The notes: generated by a model from the letters alone, not told the origin. A stretch of DNA of 61,455 bases from Comamonadaceae bacterium (GCA_947450695.1 CANFWV010000014.1:1-61455), one strand, 5' to 3'; shown: positions 1 to 10,376, numbered from the stretch's first letter. Made by a program: numbers and translations.

Positions 1-283
1 CGTCATTAATCTGGGCCGGGGGTCGCCCCACCGGCTCAATGCTACCTACCCGCCAGCTCTGCGGAACCACATCAACGCTGGCCTACTTGGTATTGCTGCG
101 CGTAGAGATTGCCCGTTTCACCCGGCTTGTTGAGTTGCCCCAACAAGCCGACTCGTCTCTGTTGCTCTGATCCTCACCTCACGGTGGAGAGGTATTACCT
201 CCTACGCTGTCCTATGCAGTCCGGACGTTCCTCCAGTGCCAGGTTTCCCATATGGCACCAGCGACGGTCTGGCGTGCTTCACG
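1..283 (-). ncRNA. rnpB: RNase P RNA (class A), 5' part, cut by window edge
   Basis: The minus strand carries the hallmark blocks of bacterial RNase P RNA, the catalytic RNA that trims tRNA 5' leaders. The conserved block GGAGGAACGTCCGG (221-234) follows a CCAGACCGTCGC-type 5' region (about 260-272). Further on comes the GGTGAAACGG...GCAATACCAAGTAGGCC region typical of proteobacterial molecules. The 3' end, including the last conserved region, lies left of position 1. A GATAAT -10 box at 290-295 places the 5' end near 283. A reading frame overlapping it on the plus strand is not a gene. The exact 5' end is inferred. Confidence 0.93.
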
Positions 284-289
284 CTACGT

Positions 290-295
290 ATTATC
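290..295 (-). promoter_or_regulatory. putative -10 box of rnpB
   Basis: GATAAT on the minus strand lies 7 bases before the inferred rnpB 5' end. No convincing -35 hexamer at 16-18 bp spacing is seen, so the assignment is tentative. Confidence 0.4.
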
Positions 296-379
296 AGCGC
301 AGACTGCGCACCAATCGCCACCGCCAGCGTTTAAAATCCGCGCTTGATCCGAAAAACGGATCCACAGAAAGACAAAGCC

Positions 380-2041
380 ATGCTGCGATTGACAGAGCTC
401 AAGCTCCCGCTAGACCACGCCGACGACGCCCTGCCAGACCTGATCATCAAGACGCTGGGCATCACGCCCGCCGAGCTGATCAGCCACCACACCCATAAAC
501 GCAGCTACGACGCACGCAAGCGAAACTTGCTGCTGGTCTACATCGTCAACGTCGAGCTCAGCAGTCCCGCGCTGGAAGACAAGCTGCTGACGCAGTTCGC
601 CGGGCACCCACACATCAGCCGCGCGCCCGACCTGAGCTACCACCCGCCGACACACGCTGAGCAAGCACCCGCTATACGTCCTGTCGTCATCGGCTTTGGA
701 CCCTGCGGGATTTTTGCCGCGCTGCTGCTGGCGCAAATGGGTTTCAAGCCGATCGTGCTGGAGCGCGGCAAAAAGGTCCGCGAACGCACCCAAGACACGT
801 GGGGACTGTGGCGCAAAAATGTGCTGCACCCGGAGTCGAATGTGCAGTTTGGCGAAGGCGGTGCCGGCACTTTTTCAGACGGCAAGCTGTGGAGCCAAAT
901 TAAAGACCCGCGCCATCTCGGCCGCAAGGTGATGCTGGAGTTCGTCAAAGCTGGCGCACCAGAAGAAATATTGCTGGTCAGCAAACCGCACATCGGCACC
1001 TTCAAACTGGTCAAGGTGGTCGAGCACATGCGTGAGCAGATCGAGGTCATGGGCGGCGAGATTCGCTTTCAGCAGCGTGTCAGCGACGTCGAGATCGAAG
1101 ACGGCCCGAACGGCAAACACATTCGCGGCTTGAGTGTTGAAAACTTGGCCGATGGCAGCCGCTACGACTTGCGCGCCGACCATGTGGTGCTGGCGCCTGG
1201 TCACAGCGCACGCGACACCTTTGCCATGCTGCACGAGCGCGGTGTTTTCATGGAAGCCAAACCGTTTTCGGTCGGCTTTCGCATCGAGCATCCGCAGGGC
1301 CTGATTGACCGCGCGCGCTTGGGCCAACACGCCGGTCATCCGCTGCTGGGCGCGGCTGACTACAAGCTCGTGCACCACGCCGCCAATGGCCGCTCGGTCT
1401 ACAGTTTTTGCATGTGTCCGGGCGGTACGGTGGTGGCTGCGACGTCCGAAGTCGGCCGCGTGGTGACCAACGGCATGAGCCAGTATTCTCGCAACGAGCG
1501 CAACGCCAACGCGGGCATCGTGGTCGGCATTGCACCGCCTGATTTCGTAGCGGGTGCAGCGCCTGGAGCACCGGTGCATCCGTTAGCAGGCATTGCTTTT
1601 CAGCGGCAATTAGAGTCCACGGCATACACGCTGGGCGGCAGCACTTATGAGGCACCGGGCCAGCTGGTCGGTGACTTTTTGGCGGCGCGGCCATCGACGG
1701 CCTTAGGCAGCGTCGAGCCGTCGTACAAGCCTGGCGTGCACCTGACCGACTTGGCCAGCGCCCTGCCCGACTACGCCATCACGGCCATGCGCGAAGCCTT
1801 GCCGGTATTTGGCAAGAAGATCAAAGGCTTTGACATGCATGACGCGGTGCTGACGGGCGTTGAGACGCGGACATCGTCGCCGCTGCGCATCACGCGGGGC
1901 GATGATTTTCAGAGCCTGAACGTCAAGGGACTCTACCCAGCGGGTGAAGGAGCGAGTTATGCCGGTGGCATTTTGTCGGCGGGGGTGGATGGGATTGAAG
2001 TGGCTGAGGCTGTGGCTTTGAGTTTGGCTGGGAAGCTTTGA
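380..2041 (+). CDS. FAD-dependent oxidoreductase (COG2509-type)
   Basis: A 553-residue flavoprotein of the COG2509 type, annotated elsewhere only as FAD-dependent dehydrogenase; its substrate is unknown. An N-terminal domain of about 100 residues precedes the dinucleotide-binding motif VVIGFGPCGIFAA (about residues 102-114), followed by an acidic strand end (LERG). The family motif FGEGGAGTFSDGKL comes next, and a C-terminal GLYPAGEGASYAGGI segment is the usual second flavin-contacting motif. I chose the ATG at 380, preceded by AGAAAGA, over an upstream in-frame start at 344. It is transcribed away from rnpB. The family call is firm; the reaction is not known. Confidence 0.88.
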   Translation: MLRLTELKLPLDHADDALPDLIIKTLGITPAELISHHTHKRSYDARKRNLLLVYIVNVELSSPALEDKLLTQFAGHPHISRAPDLSYHPPTHAEQAPAIRPVVIGFGPCGIFAALLLAQMGFKPIVLERGKKVRERTQDTWGLWRKNVLHPESNVQFGEGGAGTFSDGKLWSQIKDPRHLGRKVMLEFVKAGAPEEILLVSKPHIGTFKLVKVVEHMREQIEVMGGEIRFQQRVSDVEIEDGPNGKHIRGLSVENLADGSRYDLRADHVVLAPGHSARDTFAMLHERGVFMEAKPFSVGFRIEHPQGLIDRARLGQHAGHPLLGAADYKLVHHAANGRSVYSFCMCPGGTVVAATSEVGRVVTNGMSQYSRNERNANAGIVVGIAPPDFVAGAAPGAPVHPLAGIAFQRQLESTAYTLGGSTYEAPGQLVGDFLAARPSTALGSVEPSYKPGVHLTDLASALPDYAITAMREALPVFGKKIKGFDMHDAVLTGVETRTSSPLRITRGDDFQSLNVKGLYPAGEGASYAGGILSAGVDGIEVAEAVALSLAGKL

Positions 2042-2187
2042 GACTTTGACGCTTGCTTGGACTTGCGTGGGGTTGAGCGGATCGGACGGTGAGGCTGGCT
2101 GAGCCCGGCGGCCGATTTGTCGTACTCGGGTATGAGGACGCCGCCCCAGAGTCAACCCATGCCACTCAAAACCAAAAACGGCAGATA

Positions 2188-2215
2188 CAAAAAAGGCCAC
2201 CCCAAGGCAGCCTTT
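2188..2215 (-). terminator. rho-independent terminator after htpX
   Basis: On the minus strand AAAGGC...GCCTTT forms a 6-bp stem followed by a run of six T, 19 bases past the htpX stop codon. It fits an intrinsic terminator for htpX. Confidence 0.6.
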
Positions 2216-2233
2216 AAAAAAGTAAGGAGAAGA

Positions 2234-3118
2234 TCAGACCTGACCAGGCTGCGCATTCTGCAGCGCGGCAATGCGCTCTTCAATCGGTGGGTGCGAACTG
2301 AACAACTTGCCGACACCGCCGGCAATGCCGAACGACTGCACAGACTTCGGCAACTCACCCGGCACCATACCGCCTAAACGGGCCAACGCATTGATCATCG
2401 GTTGCTTGCGGCCCAGCAGTTCAGCCGAACCCGCATCAGCCCGAAACTCACGGTGACGTGAGAACCAAGCCACCACAACCGCCGCAGCAAAACCGAGCAC
2501 GATGTCCAACACGATGGTGCTGATGTAATAACCCATGCCGGGGCCGGAATTGTTGTCGCTACCCTTGCGCAAAAAGCTGTCCACCGCATAACCAATCACC
2601 CGGCTCAGGAACACCACGAAGGTGTTCATCACGCCTTGAATGAGCGTCATGGTGACCATGTCGCCGTTCGCAATGTGGGCGATTTCATGACCGATCACGG
2701 CTTCGATTTCTTCCCGCGTCATGCCTTGCAGCAAACCGGTCGACACCGCCACCAAGGCGGAGTTTTTAAAAGCGCCGGTGGCAAACGCATTCGGTTCACC
2801 GTCAAAAATACCGATCTCAGGCATGCGAATACCGGCACGATCGGAGAGACGGCGAACCGTCTCGTAGATCCAAGCTTCGTCGGCATTTTGCGGTTCGGTG
2901 ATCAGGCGAACGCCAGCGCTCCATTTGGCGACAGGTTTGCTGATCAACAGCGAAATAAAGGCGCCGCCAAAACCGATGACCAAGGCAAAGCCGAGCAGCA
3001 TCTTGAGGTCCAGACCATTCGGTGTCAGGTAACGGTTGACGCCCAGCAGGTTGGCAACAATGCCCAGCACCACAACCACCGCGAGGTTGGTCATGACAAA
3101 CAAAAAGATGCGCTTCAT
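2234..3118 (-). CDS. htpX: Membrane zinc metalloprotease HtpX
   Basis: HtpX is an inner-membrane M48 peptidase that, in E. coli, acts with FtsH in quality control of membrane proteins. The 294-residue product has two N-terminal hydrophobic segments (about 4-28 and 40-62), the zinc motif HEIAH at about residues 144-148, two more membrane segments, and the downstream EFRAD glutamate that acts as third ligand. Length is normal. I chose the ATG at 3118 ([11 protein letters not shown], the usual family start) with GGAG upstream, rather than the in-frame start at 3151. It appears monocistronic, with its own terminator. Confidence 0.95.
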   Translation of the reverse strand: MKRIFLFVMTNLAVVVVLGIVANLLGVNRYLTPNGLDLKMLLGFALVIGFGGAFISLLISKPVAKWSAGVRLITEPQNADEAWIYETVRRLSDRAGIRMPEIGIFDGEPNAFATGAFKNSALVAVSTGLLQGMTREEIEAVIGHEIAHIANGDMVTMTLIQGVMNTFVVFLSRVIGYAVDSFLRKGSDNNSGPGMGYYISTIVLDIVLGFAAAVVVAWFSRHREFRADAGSAELLGRKQPMINALARLGGMVPGELPKSVQSFGIAGGVGKLFSSHPPIEERIAALQNAQPGQV

Positions 3119-3204
3119 ATCAGTGTTCACTCCGGAAAGTGTCGTTAGCAATTAATAAATCAACCCTGTAAATGGGGTTGGCACCCGCCAAATCAAGGAA
3201 CGCT

Positions 3205-4032
3205 TCAGCGCTTGGCTGGCCGGAAGACATCTGAGTCATCATAAAAGGAAAAGTTCTCGTTATCGCGCCACCAGCCGGGCACACCCAGCACCTGCAAGGG
3301 CGCAAAAGGCTTGCTCGCCAACTTGGCGACGCTGAGATCGCTGGCGACCCAGCGGTCTAGACTGTCCGGGCTTTTTAGCGCCCCCGCCGCTGACATGTCT
3401 GGCATGCCCAGGTAAACGTGCGCTGTGATTGGCTTGCGCGGGTTGGCCAGTTTTTCGAGCAGGGCATGGCCAAACAAAACCAGCCGGGCCTCGCGCCACA
3501 GCGGACGCAGCTCAACGAAAAGTCGCTGCCACTGTCGCGCCAGCAAGGCGTCCCAAATTGCCTGCGGGGCCATCAGCAAAGCGGCGTTTTCGTCAAACAC
3601 GGTCAGGGCATCTCGCACCGGGCCGCGTGTCGGTAATACGCCGCCGACTGAAATTTGCGCGGCTTGAAGTGCGTTCAGCCGGCGCTTGGTGTGTGGAAAC
3701 TGCAACCAGCAAAGACCGTTGAACAGATCATGCAGGTTGTCCCGCGTCGGCACTTGGCGGTTCTCAAAAATGAACTGCTCGTAGGCTTGGCCCGCTGGCA
3801 ACTCGGATTGAGAGACAAAACGGACAGGCGCTCGCAACAGAGTGTCTTCAAATGCGCCGCCTTGCGTGTTCAACGCATTCAACGCACCGGCGACAGAGTG
3901 ACCGCCTTTCAACTGCGCCAACAAGCCAGTGGCATCAGCTCGCCAAGGCGCCAGCCACGGTTGCTGCCAATCCAGTGCAGCCACTGCGGCGGCCAGCGTG
4001 GCGACCGTGTTGCCGCCCGCCGGCAGGCTCAC
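3205..4032 (-). CDS. DUF3025 family protein
   Basis: A 275-residue protein of the DUF3025 family, which has no established function and often follows pyrC in Burkholderiales. Visible features are the [20 protein letters not shown] block (about residues 104-123) and a central DENAALL segment. No signal peptide or membrane span is seen. Translation starts at GTG (4032), whose bases overlap the TGA of pyrC, so the two genes are probably translationally coupled. Family assignment is from recognised motifs; a role in pyrimidine metabolism is only suggested by linkage. Confidence 0.85.
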   Translation of the reverse strand: MSLPAGGNTVATLAAAVAALDWQQPWLAPWRADATGLLAQLKGGHSVAGALNALNTQGGAFEDTLLRAPVRFVSQSELPAGQAYEQFIFENRQVPTRDNLHDLFNGLCWLQFPHTKRRLNALQAAQISVGGVLPTRGPVRDALTVFDENAALLMAPQAIWDALLARQWQRLFVELRPLWREARLVLFGHALLEKLANPRKPITAHVYLGMPDMSAAGALKSPDSLDRWVASDLSVAKLASKPFAPLQVLGVPGWWRDNENFSFYDDSDVFRPAKR

Positions 4033-5099
4033 ACCAATTGCCAGGCCAGACTTTCACCAGAGCGCAGCGGCTTCAACTCAGCCTCACCAAAGGCAAAGCT
4101 TTCCGGTGGCATCCAACTTTGCTTTCTCAAGGTGATGTGGCCGGTGTTGCGCGGCAACTCATAAAAATCAGGGCCGTTGAAGCTGGCAAAAGCTTCCAGC
4201 TTGTCGATCGCGCCGGCCGCGTCAAAGGCCTCGGCATACAACTCCATGGCGGCGTGTGCGGTGTAGCAACCGGCACAGCCGCTGGCGTGCTCTTTCAAGT
4301 GGGCCGGGTGCGGCGCGCTGTCGGTGCCAAGGAAGAAACGCGGGTTGTCGCTGATCGCCGCTTGCACCAGCGCCAGCCGATGCGTCTCGCGTTTGAGCAC
4401 GGGCAGGCAATAGTAGTGCGGCCGAATGCCGCCGGTGAAGATGGCGTTGCGGTTGTACAGCAAGTGATGCGCCGTGATGGTGGCCGCCGTGAAGCGGTCT
4501 GCTTCAGCGACATACTGCGCAGCTTCCCGGGTGGTGATGTGTTCAAAGACAATTTTAAGCTCCGGAAAATCGCGGCGCAGTGGCATCAGTTGCTGGTCGA
4601 TGAACACGGCTTCGCGGTCAAACAGATCAATCTCAGGGCTGGTGACTTCACCATGGACCAGCAACAGCAAGCCTTCTTTTTGCATGGCTTCCAACGTTTT
4701 GTACGTCTTGCGCAGGTCGCTCACGCCAGCGTCACTGTTGGTGGTGGCCCCCGCCGGGTACAGCTTGAGCGCCACCACGCCGGCCACCTTGGCGCGCTTA
4801 ATTTCCTCAGGCGGCAAGTTGTCGGTGAGGTAGAGCGTCATCAGCGGCTCAAACTCAACACCCGCCGGCACCGCTGCCAGAATGCGGCTTTTATAAGCCA
4901 GCGCCTGCGCTGCTGTCGTCACCGGCGGCCGCAGGTTCGGCATGATGATGGCGCGACCAAACTGGGCCGCCGTGTGCGGCACCACAGTGGCCAGCGCATC
5001 GCCGTCGCGCACGTGCAAATGCCAGTCGTCCGGGCGGGTGATGGTGACGCTGGTCGGGTTGGAAGCTGATGCGGATGCAGTGGAATGGGCGGAATTCAT
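4029..5099 (-). CDS. pyrC: Dihydroorotase (PyrC, class II)
   Basis: Dihydroorotase cyclises N-carbamoyl-aspartate to dihydroorotate, the third step of de novo pyrimidine synthesis, in the cytoplasm. The 356-residue chain shows the metal motif HLHVRDG (His27, His29), the carbamylated-lysine segment [17 protein letters not shown], later His ligands (LVHGE, EHITT), and the GTDSAPH segment with the catalytic aspartate. I chose the ATG at 5099, close to the family start; an in-frame extension to 5213 adds 38 atypical residues. It overlaps the DUF3025 gene by four bases. Length and motifs are standard. Confidence 0.96.
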   Translation of the reverse strand: MNSAHSTASASASNPTSVTITRPDDWHLHVRDGDALATVVPHTAAQFGRAIIMPNLRPPVTTAAQALAYKSRILAAVPAGVEFEPLMTLYLTDNLPPEEIKRAKVAGVVALKLYPAGATTNSDAGVSDLRKTYKTLEAMQKEGLLLLVHGEVTSPEIDLFDREAVFIDQQLMPLRRDFPELKIVFEHITTREAAQYVAEADRFTAATITAHHLLYNRNAIFTGGIRPHYYCLPVLKRETHRLALVQAAISDNPRFFLGTDSAPHPAHLKEHASGCAGCYTAHAAMELYAEAFDAAGAIDKLEAFASFNGPDFYELPRNTGHITLRKQSWMPPESFAFGEAELKPLRSGESLAWQLV

Positions 5100-5163
5100 G
5101 GCTTGAATTGTCGCACTGGCGGCGCTGTGGCCTGTTACCCAATCGAGCAAACCGATCAAGCGA

Positions 5164-5937
5164 TCAAATTGCCTCTCGCGGCGACATTGATCTTTGTGAC
5201 CACAAGTCAACATGCCGAATCAGCACTTTGCTCAACTTCTGTAGGCGAGGTTGCAGATCAGCAGGCGAACCGACTAGCGTGACGGACGCCACCGCTTCGC
5301 CCGACCGGTTATGTACCGTCGTCGCGATTCCGAAGCGCACGCCACCCCGAACCAAATTTGTCGCAATGCGTGTCTTTTTGATTTGCTCAAATTCCGCCAA
5401 GAATTTGTCGACCAGCTCGGCTTCGTCAGCGCTTCTTCGGCGCAGGTAGGACTCGCACTCGGCCGGCGGCCGCGCCGCAAGCAAGGCCTTTCCCCCAGCG
5501 GTGATCAACAACGTGCGGCGAATGTTCGATCGCGCCTGAAAACTGACAACATCATCGTTCCCCGCTTCCGCAACATAGATCAGGTGGTCGCCCGCTTGAA
5601 CGCCCAGGAAGACCGTCACGCCCGTCTCCTTGTAAAGCGCGGCGAGGTCTTCGTTCGTCACAAGGCCTGCGCGAATATGACCACTCGCGAGGGTCAGTCC
5701 GTAAACAGCAGGGCCGAGATAAAAACGGTGCTGGTCCTCATAGAGCCAGCCCTTGGCCACGAGACCCCGAATGAAGCCGTGAACCGTGCTCTTTGCGGCG
5801 CCCAAGGCGCGCACAAGCTCGACGAAGGTCATACCAGGATGGTAGACAACCTCTTCAAGGATTTGAGTGACCCGATCGATGGTCCGGTGGTTCTGCGGGT
5901 CTGCCTTCGACTTGGCATCTGGCTTTTTATCAACCAT
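5164..5937 (-). CDS. IclR family transcriptional regulator
   Basis: A 257-residue IclR-type regulator: an N-terminal winged helix (about 18-78, with [20 protein letters not shown] as its helix-turn-helix) and a C-terminal effector-binding domain (about 90-240). Such proteins sense small catabolic acids and repress or activate adjacent degradation genes. It is the last gene of the same-strand catabolic cluster, 84 bp past the MmgE/PrpD gene, and is the likely local regulator. The effector is unknown. Confidence 0.92.
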   Translation of the reverse strand: MVDKKPDAKSKADPQNHRTIDRVTQILEEVVYHPGMTFVELVRALGAAKSTVHGFIRGLVAKGWLYEDQHRFYLGPAVYGLTLASGHIRAGLVTNEDLAALYKETGVTVFLGVQAGDHLIYVAEAGNDDVVSFQARSNIRRTLLITAGGKALLAARPPAECESYLRRRSADEAELVDKFLAEFEQIKKTRIATNLVRGGVRFGIATTVHNRSGEAVASVTLVGSPADLQPRLQKLSKVLIRHVDLWSQRSMSPREAI

Positions 5938-6021
5938 CAGATTCTGCTACCGTGAAAATTGAAAATTAACGCATCTAGATGGCATATGCAACTGGCAGAG
6001 TATAGGGTGGGCTCAGGTAAG

Positions 6022-7455
6022 TCACTGCGGACAGGTCATGACTTTCAGCAGCTCGGAAACGTCGGCCAAACTTTCAAGCGAGTGGACCATGACGGTGAGC
6101 TGATCCGCGGTATTTGCGCGCAAAGGCACCGCCGCGAAGCTTGCGCAATCAGCGGTCTTGGCGGCAAACTCCAAGCGCGTCATGGCATTGTTCGGATGTC
6201 CTTTCGGGTAATCAACCCGGGTCTCCAGAGATTGACCGCCCTTGAACTGAACGATGACTTTGGCGGGCGTGACGAAACGCCTCCAGTCCCGATCAATATC
6301 CTCATCGACATAGGGCCTGACCCGCGCTGCGAGCGCCAGGATATCGGCGCGCTGCAGGCCTTCATCTGAGAAATGACGCATGCCCAAGGACCCATCAATC
6401 CATGCTGCAGCGACCGTGTAGGGGATGCTGAATTGAGCTTCGACGATCGTTTTCGGCGCTAGGCGGACGTGTTCAGGAACACACACCATTTGATAACCAG
6501 GTGCTGTGACGCCGACACGGATGGACTCGATGTCGTCTACCGTATATGGCGTCTGGCCGCGCAACTGCAGGACAGCGTCGACGGCGGCGTGTACATCGCG
6601 GCAGCAGGGGTAAGTCTTGTAGCTCAGGTTCATGAGTTCAAAACGCTTGCCGAGATCTTGGCGCACCACGTCGCTGTCGGCGCGGCCATGGAGATAGACG
6701 CGAAAGAACCCATCGGCGCCGTCGAACACGCCTTGCGCACCCCGAATGCCTCGCTTGGCGAGCTGAACGGCCACGACGGCGGCTTGCGCGGCAAGGCCAG
6801 GCTGCAGCCGCTTCATCAATGAAGCGTCGCGCGTGACTTGGTGATTGCCCGCCACCGAGCTGTAAACGATACCAAAGGCGTTCACCATCTCTTCTGCGGT
6901 GAGCCCCATGGCGCGACCTGCTGCGGCCGTGGCCCCGAAATAACCCAACAGTGAGGTGTAGATGAAACCGCTTTCGATGATGTCGACCTTGATCGCGACA
7001 CCAAGGCGACAAGTCACCTCAAGTCCTGCAGCTACGGCTGCGATCAGATCTGCACCCGATAGTTTTCCACGCAGTTGGGCTGCAGCAATGGCCGCAGGCA
7101 CAGCCGTCACGCCGGCATGCAAAATGGCACCGTCATGCGTGTCGTCAAAGTCGCGCGCGTGAGACATACCCCCATTGACCAAGGCGGCATGGTGCGCCGG
7201 AAACTTTCCGCCGAACACGAACATATCGGCCTGCGCCGCACCACCCCACTCCCTCACAAGATCGGCGACTTCGGCAATCGCCTTGGCTGACGATCCTGCC
7301 AATGCGCAAGACAAGGTATCCAGAATATTGGCCTTGACTGCCTGCACAACGGCAAGGTCCAGCTTGGCGGCATCGATGCCCGCTGCGAAACGGGCCAAGT
7401 CGATGACCAGATCGGGGACGGTGGGTGCCGTGAGCTGGCTTGATGAGGTTGACAT
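6022..7455 (-). CDS. MmgE/PrpD family protein
   Basis: A 477-residue member of the MmgE/PrpD family, which includes 2-methylcitrate dehydratase and cis-aconitate decarboxylase. Seen are the N-terminal helical domain, the active-site stretch HARDFDDTHDGAILHAG (about residues 99-115), the basic segment LMKRLQPG, and the YKTYPCC motif with a conserved lysine. Substrates in this family are typically tricarboxylates or branched dicarboxylates, but many paralogues are uncharacterised, so I assign no reaction. It lies 35 bp after a Bug receptor gene and ahead of iclR, with an AAAGGA ribosome-binding site. Confidence 0.88.
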   Translation of the reverse strand: MSTSSSQLTAPTVPDLVIDLARFAAGIDAAKLDLAVVQAVKANILDTLSCALAGSSAKAIAEVADLVREWGGAAQADMFVFGGKFPAHHAALVNGGMSHARDFDDTHDGAILHAGVTAVPAAIAAAQLRGKLSGADLIAAVAAGLEVTCRLGVAIKVDIIESGFIYTSLLGYFGATAAAGRAMGLTAEEMVNAFGIVYSSVAGNHQVTRDASLMKRLQPGLAAQAAVVAVQLAKRGIRGAQGVFDGADGFFRVYLHGRADSDVVRQDLGKRFELMNLSYKTYPCCRDVHAAVDAVLQLRGQTPYTVDDIESIRVGVTAPGYQMVCVPEHVRLAPKTIVEAQFSIPYTVAAAWIDGSLGMRHFSDEGLQRADILALAARVRPYVDEDIDRDWRRFVTPAKVIVQFKGGQSLETRVDYPKGHPNNAMTRLEFAAKTADCASFAAVPLRANTADQLTVMVHSLESLADVSELLKVMTCPQ

Positions 7456-7490
7456 GCTGTGAGTCCTTTAATGCTTGGTTGTGTGTAGGC

Positions 7491-8489
7491 TCATTCGGCC
7501 GAAATGTTGGCATCCTTGATCAGGCGTTTCCAACGGATGAGTTCAGTTCGCATCAGTTCGCCAAAAGCCTCTGGCGTACTAGCGCGCGCAGTCGCACCTT
7601 CGCGCGCCAATAGTTCCCGGACGTCGGGCATGACCAGGACGGCGTTAATTTCTTCGTTGAGCTTTTTGATGATCGCAGCTGGCATACGTGCAGGTCCGAG
7701 AACACCCCACCAAGCTTCTACCTGCAACCCAGGCAGGCCAGCCTCGGCGGCAGTCGGAATGTCCGGTACCAAGGGCGAGCGCTGTGCGCTGGTCACCGCC
7801 AGACCGCGCATCTTGCCGGCACGTATGAGAGGCGTCCCCACCGCTACGGTGGGCAGCAGCAACTGGAGCCTGCCAGCCATCAGGTCGGGCAATGCCTCAC
7901 CTACGCCCTTGTACGGCACATGCAGCAGTTGCACATTGGCGACCGAAGCAAAAAGCTCTGTCCCTAAATGCGTGATGGTGGCAATACCACCCGTGCCATA
8001 GCTGAAGGTGCCTGGTTTGGCACGAGCTTGCGCCACCAGCTCCGACAGGGTTGTGGCACTGGACGCAGGGGGCACCGCAACGATGAAAGGTACCGAGCCT
8101 GATTCGCCAATCGGCGTGAGGTCCTTGAGGGGATCGTAGGGAAGCTTCTTGCCAGAGGCGGCGGTGGTGATGACGGTGCTGGAGGCAAACAAAACGGTGT
8201 AGCCATCGGGCGCTGCCTTAACCACAGCATGAATGCCAATACTGCCGCCACCGCCACTCTTGTTTTCAACAACAACCTGTTGCCCGAGCCGTAACGACAA
8301 TTTGGACGCCAACAAACGCGCCACGCTATCCGTGCTGGCGCCCGGCGCAAAGGGCACGATCAGTTTGACCGGTCGCTCCGGCCAGGTTGTCTGAGCCTTG
8401 GCCTGACTCAGCAGAATGCCTGTAACGCAAGCAACACAAGCAAGAAAGGCTAGCGCCTGCAGCGTCCTCTCAGTGTTCGTTTGTGACAT
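7491..8489 (-). CDS. Bug family periplasmic substrate-binding protein (TTT-type)
   Basis: A 332-residue extracytoplasmic receptor of the Bug/TctC family, which binds carboxylates for tripartite tricarboxylate transporters. An N-terminal signal peptide (hydrophobic about 12-30, ending near AKAQ) is followed by the family opening WPERPVKLIVPFAPG and later PYDPLKDLTPIG. I chose the ATG at 8489 over a TTG two codons upstream. No TctA or TctB membrane genes are nearby, so it is an orphan receptor that may use a distant permease or act as a sensor. It lies directly after the enoyl-CoA hydratase gene. Confidence 0.9.
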   Translation of the reverse strand: MSQTNTERTLQALAFLACVACVTGILLSQAKAQTTWPERPVKLIVPFAPGASTDSVARLLASKLSLRLGQQVVVENKSGGGGSIGIHAVVKAAPDGYTVLFASSTVITTAASGKKLPYDPLKDLTPIGESGSVPFIVAVPPASSATTLSELVAQARAKPGTFSYGTGGIATITHLGTELFASVANVQLLHVPYKGVGEALPDLMAGRLQLLLPTVAVGTPLIRAGKMRGLAVTSAQRSPLVPDIPTAAEAGLPGLQVEAWWGVLGPARMPAAIIKKLNEEINAVLVMPDVRELLAREGATARASTPEAFGELMRTELIRWKRLIKDANISAE

Positions 8490-8501
8490 GGTCAACCCCG
8501 C

Positions 8502-9293
8502 TCAACTGAAGCGAGGAGCGCGTTTCTCCAAGAACGCATCGACAGCCTCGCTGTGATCCGGCGTCTTATGGCAAACGGCCTGAAACACAGCGGAGAGTTC
8601 GAGCACGGTCTCGAAAGGTGCGCGCATGGCCTCCCGCATCAAGCGCTTGGTGAGTCGAACACCGTGTGAGGCGTGCTGGGAGATTCGGCCCGCCAACTCG
8701 TGGGCTGAGGTCATCAGTTCGTCGTGGGGCACCACGCGCGAGACCAAGTTCCAGGCCAGCGCCTGCTGTGCGTCAATCATGTCGCCAGTGAAGGCGAGTT
8801 CGGCAGCACGTGACATGCCGACGATACGCGGCAGCAACCAAGCCCCGCCATCGCCGGGAATAATGCCGAGCTTGATGAAGCTTTCTGCAAATTTGGCTTT
8901 CTCGGAGGCAATGCGAATGTCACCCATGCAAGCCAGGTCAAGCCCAGCCCCAATGGCATGGCCGTTCACGGCGGCGATCACCGGCACTTCGAGGTTAAAC
9001 AGGCCCAGCGTCAGTCGCTGGATTCCGCGACGATAGTCGTGGCGGATGTCCATCTCGCTCACTTCGGGCGTGGATTGGCGCTTCATTTCGCGAATATCAC
9101 CTCCCGCGCAAAACGAGGGGCCATTGCCGGTGAGGATGACGCAGCGAACGCGGCGGTCATCGTGAATGCGTTCTATGGCGGCCAGAAACTCCGGCACGGC
9201 GGTATTGCCTGTCAGCGGATTGCGCTGTTCAGGCTGATTCATCGTCAGCGTGACGACAGGGCCGTCTTGTTCGTAGATCAGGAAATCAGACAT
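8502..9293 (-). CDS. Enoyl-CoA hydratase/isomerase family protein
   Basis: A 263-residue crotonase-fold enzyme. The oxyanion-hole segments are visible as GPSFCAGGDIREMK (about residues 57-70) and NGHAIGAGLDLACMGDIRIA (about 110-129). Crotonases hydrate or isomerise enoyl-CoA thioesters, among other reactions. Its stop nearly touches the next gene and its start lies 2 bp from the alcohol dehydrogenase stop, so it belongs to the catabolic operon. The context implies CoA-bound intermediates. The exact reaction cannot be told from sequence. Confidence 0.92.
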   Translation of the reverse strand: MSDFLIYEQDGPVVTLTMNQPEQRNPLTGNTAVPEFLAAIERIHDDRRVRCVILTGNGPSFCAGGDIREMKRQSTPEVSEMDIRHDYRRGIQRLTLGLFNLEVPVIAAVNGHAIGAGLDLACMGDIRIASEKAKFAESFIKLGIIPGDGGAWLLPRIVGMSRAAELAFTGDMIDAQQALAWNLVSRVVPHDELMTSAHELAGRISQHASHGVRLTKRLMREAMRAPFETVLELSAVFQAVCHKTPDHSEAVDAFLEKRAPRFS

Positions 9294-9295
9294 GT

Positions 9296-10351
9296 TTATT
9301 CTTTCATCATGGTGGCGTTGTCAATCACAAAGCGGAATCGGACATCACCCGCCAGCAAGCGCTGGTATGCCGTATCAATGTGGTCCGCGTTTATCACCTC
9401 GACCTCCGCAGCGATACCGTGCTGGGCGCAGAAATCGAGCATGTCCTGGGTTTCCTGCAGGCCACCGCTGCGCGTGCCGGCAATGGAACGCCGGTTGTTC
9501 AGCAGCACGGCGGCAGAAATGCTGAGCGGCATTTCCGGAATGGCCAGCGTCACGAAAGTTCCGTCCAACGCGAGCAGACCGAGATAGGTGTCAAGATTCA
9601 CATTCACCGGCACCGTCGAGATGATGAGGTCGAACGTGTTCGCGAGCTCGCTGAAGGTAGCGGCATCGGTAGTCAGACGATAGTCATCGGCACCGAGGCG
9701 CAGCGCATCCTCGCGCTTAGTCAGCGACAAATCTAAGACAGTGGTGTGCGCACCCAAGGCTTTCGCCATCTGCACGCCGACATGCCCGAGACCACCAAAG
9801 CCGAGGATCGCCACACGCTTGCCAGGCCCCGCGTTCCAGTGCCGCAACGGGGAGTACATGGTGATCCCGGCACACAACAAGGGCGCAGCATTTTGAAGCG
9901 GAATGCTGTGCGGAATTTTCACCACGAAAGCCTCGTCCACAACGATCTTCTGGCTATAGCCACCATATGTCGGCTTTCCATCACGGTCGATGGCGTTGTA
10001 GGTCAACACGCGTTGACCACTGCAGTAAGGCTCTAACCCGGCACGGCAATTGGCACACTCGCGGCAAGCGTCGACCATGTTGCCCACCCCAGCCCTGTCG
10101 CCAACGGCGAACCGGGTGACCTGCGCTCCAACCGCCGACACGATGCCGACTATTTCGTGTCCGGGCACCAGCGGGTAGCGCGTCTTGCCGCCCGCTCGAA
10201 GTTGGCGTGCGTGCTCGATGTCCGAGTGGCAAATGCCAGCGTAAGCGATGTCGATCACGACGTCGCGAGGGCCCGGATCTCTGCGCTCTATCGTGGTCGC
10301 TTGAAACGCTTCATTGGGGCCGCAGGTGCAGCGTGCGTGGACGGAGATCAT
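9296..10351 (-). CDS. Zinc-dependent alcohol dehydrogenase (CAD/YahK-like)
   Basis: A 351-residue medium-chain dehydrogenase. It has the catalytic-zinc cysteine in GICHSDIE, the PGHEIVGIV glutamate segment, the structural-zinc loop CRECANCRAGLEPYC, and the cofactor motif GFGGLGHVGVQMAKA. The pattern resembles the cinnamyl-alcohol dehydrogenase/YahK subfamily, usually NADP-dependent aldehyde reductases. I chose the ATG at 10351, between the preceding stop at 10377 and the conserved domain; an extension to 10456 would run into the Bug gene. It probably interconverts an alcohol and an aldehyde in this pathway. Confidence 0.92.
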   Translation of the reverse strand: MISVHARCTCGPNEAFQATTIERRDPGPRDVVIDIAYAGICHSDIEHARQLRAGGKTRYPLVPGHEIVGIVSAVGAQVTRFAVGDRAGVGNMVDACRECANCRAGLEPYCSGQRVLTYNAIDRDGKPTYGGYSQKIVVDEAFVVKIPHSIPLQNAAPLLCAGITMYSPLRHWNAGPGKRVAILGFGGLGHVGVQMAKALGAHTTVLDLSLTKREDALRLGADDYRLTTDAATFSELANTFDLIISTVPVNVNLDTYLGLLALDGTFVTLAIPEMPLSISAAVLLNNRRSIAGTRSGGLQETQDMLDFCAQHGIAAEVEVINADHIDTAYQRLLAGDVRFRFVIDNATMMKE

Positions 10352-10376
10352 GCTTGCGCAGCAGGCGGCCGTGTTG

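Noticed and set aside
109..498. 129-codon plus-strand reading frame near the left edge
   Set aside because: It overlaps the rnpB RNA antisense and the start of the FAD-dependent enzyme in another frame; the product is basic and unlike any family.
875..1579. 234-codon minus-strand frame inside the FAD-dependent enzyme gene
   Set aside because: His/Ala/Arg-rich shadow of a conserved coding strand.
3852..5069. 405-codon plus-strand frame opposite pyrC
   Set aside because: It is exactly antisense to the conserved dihydroorotase gene, its product has no recognisable motif, and GC-rich codons create such shadows.
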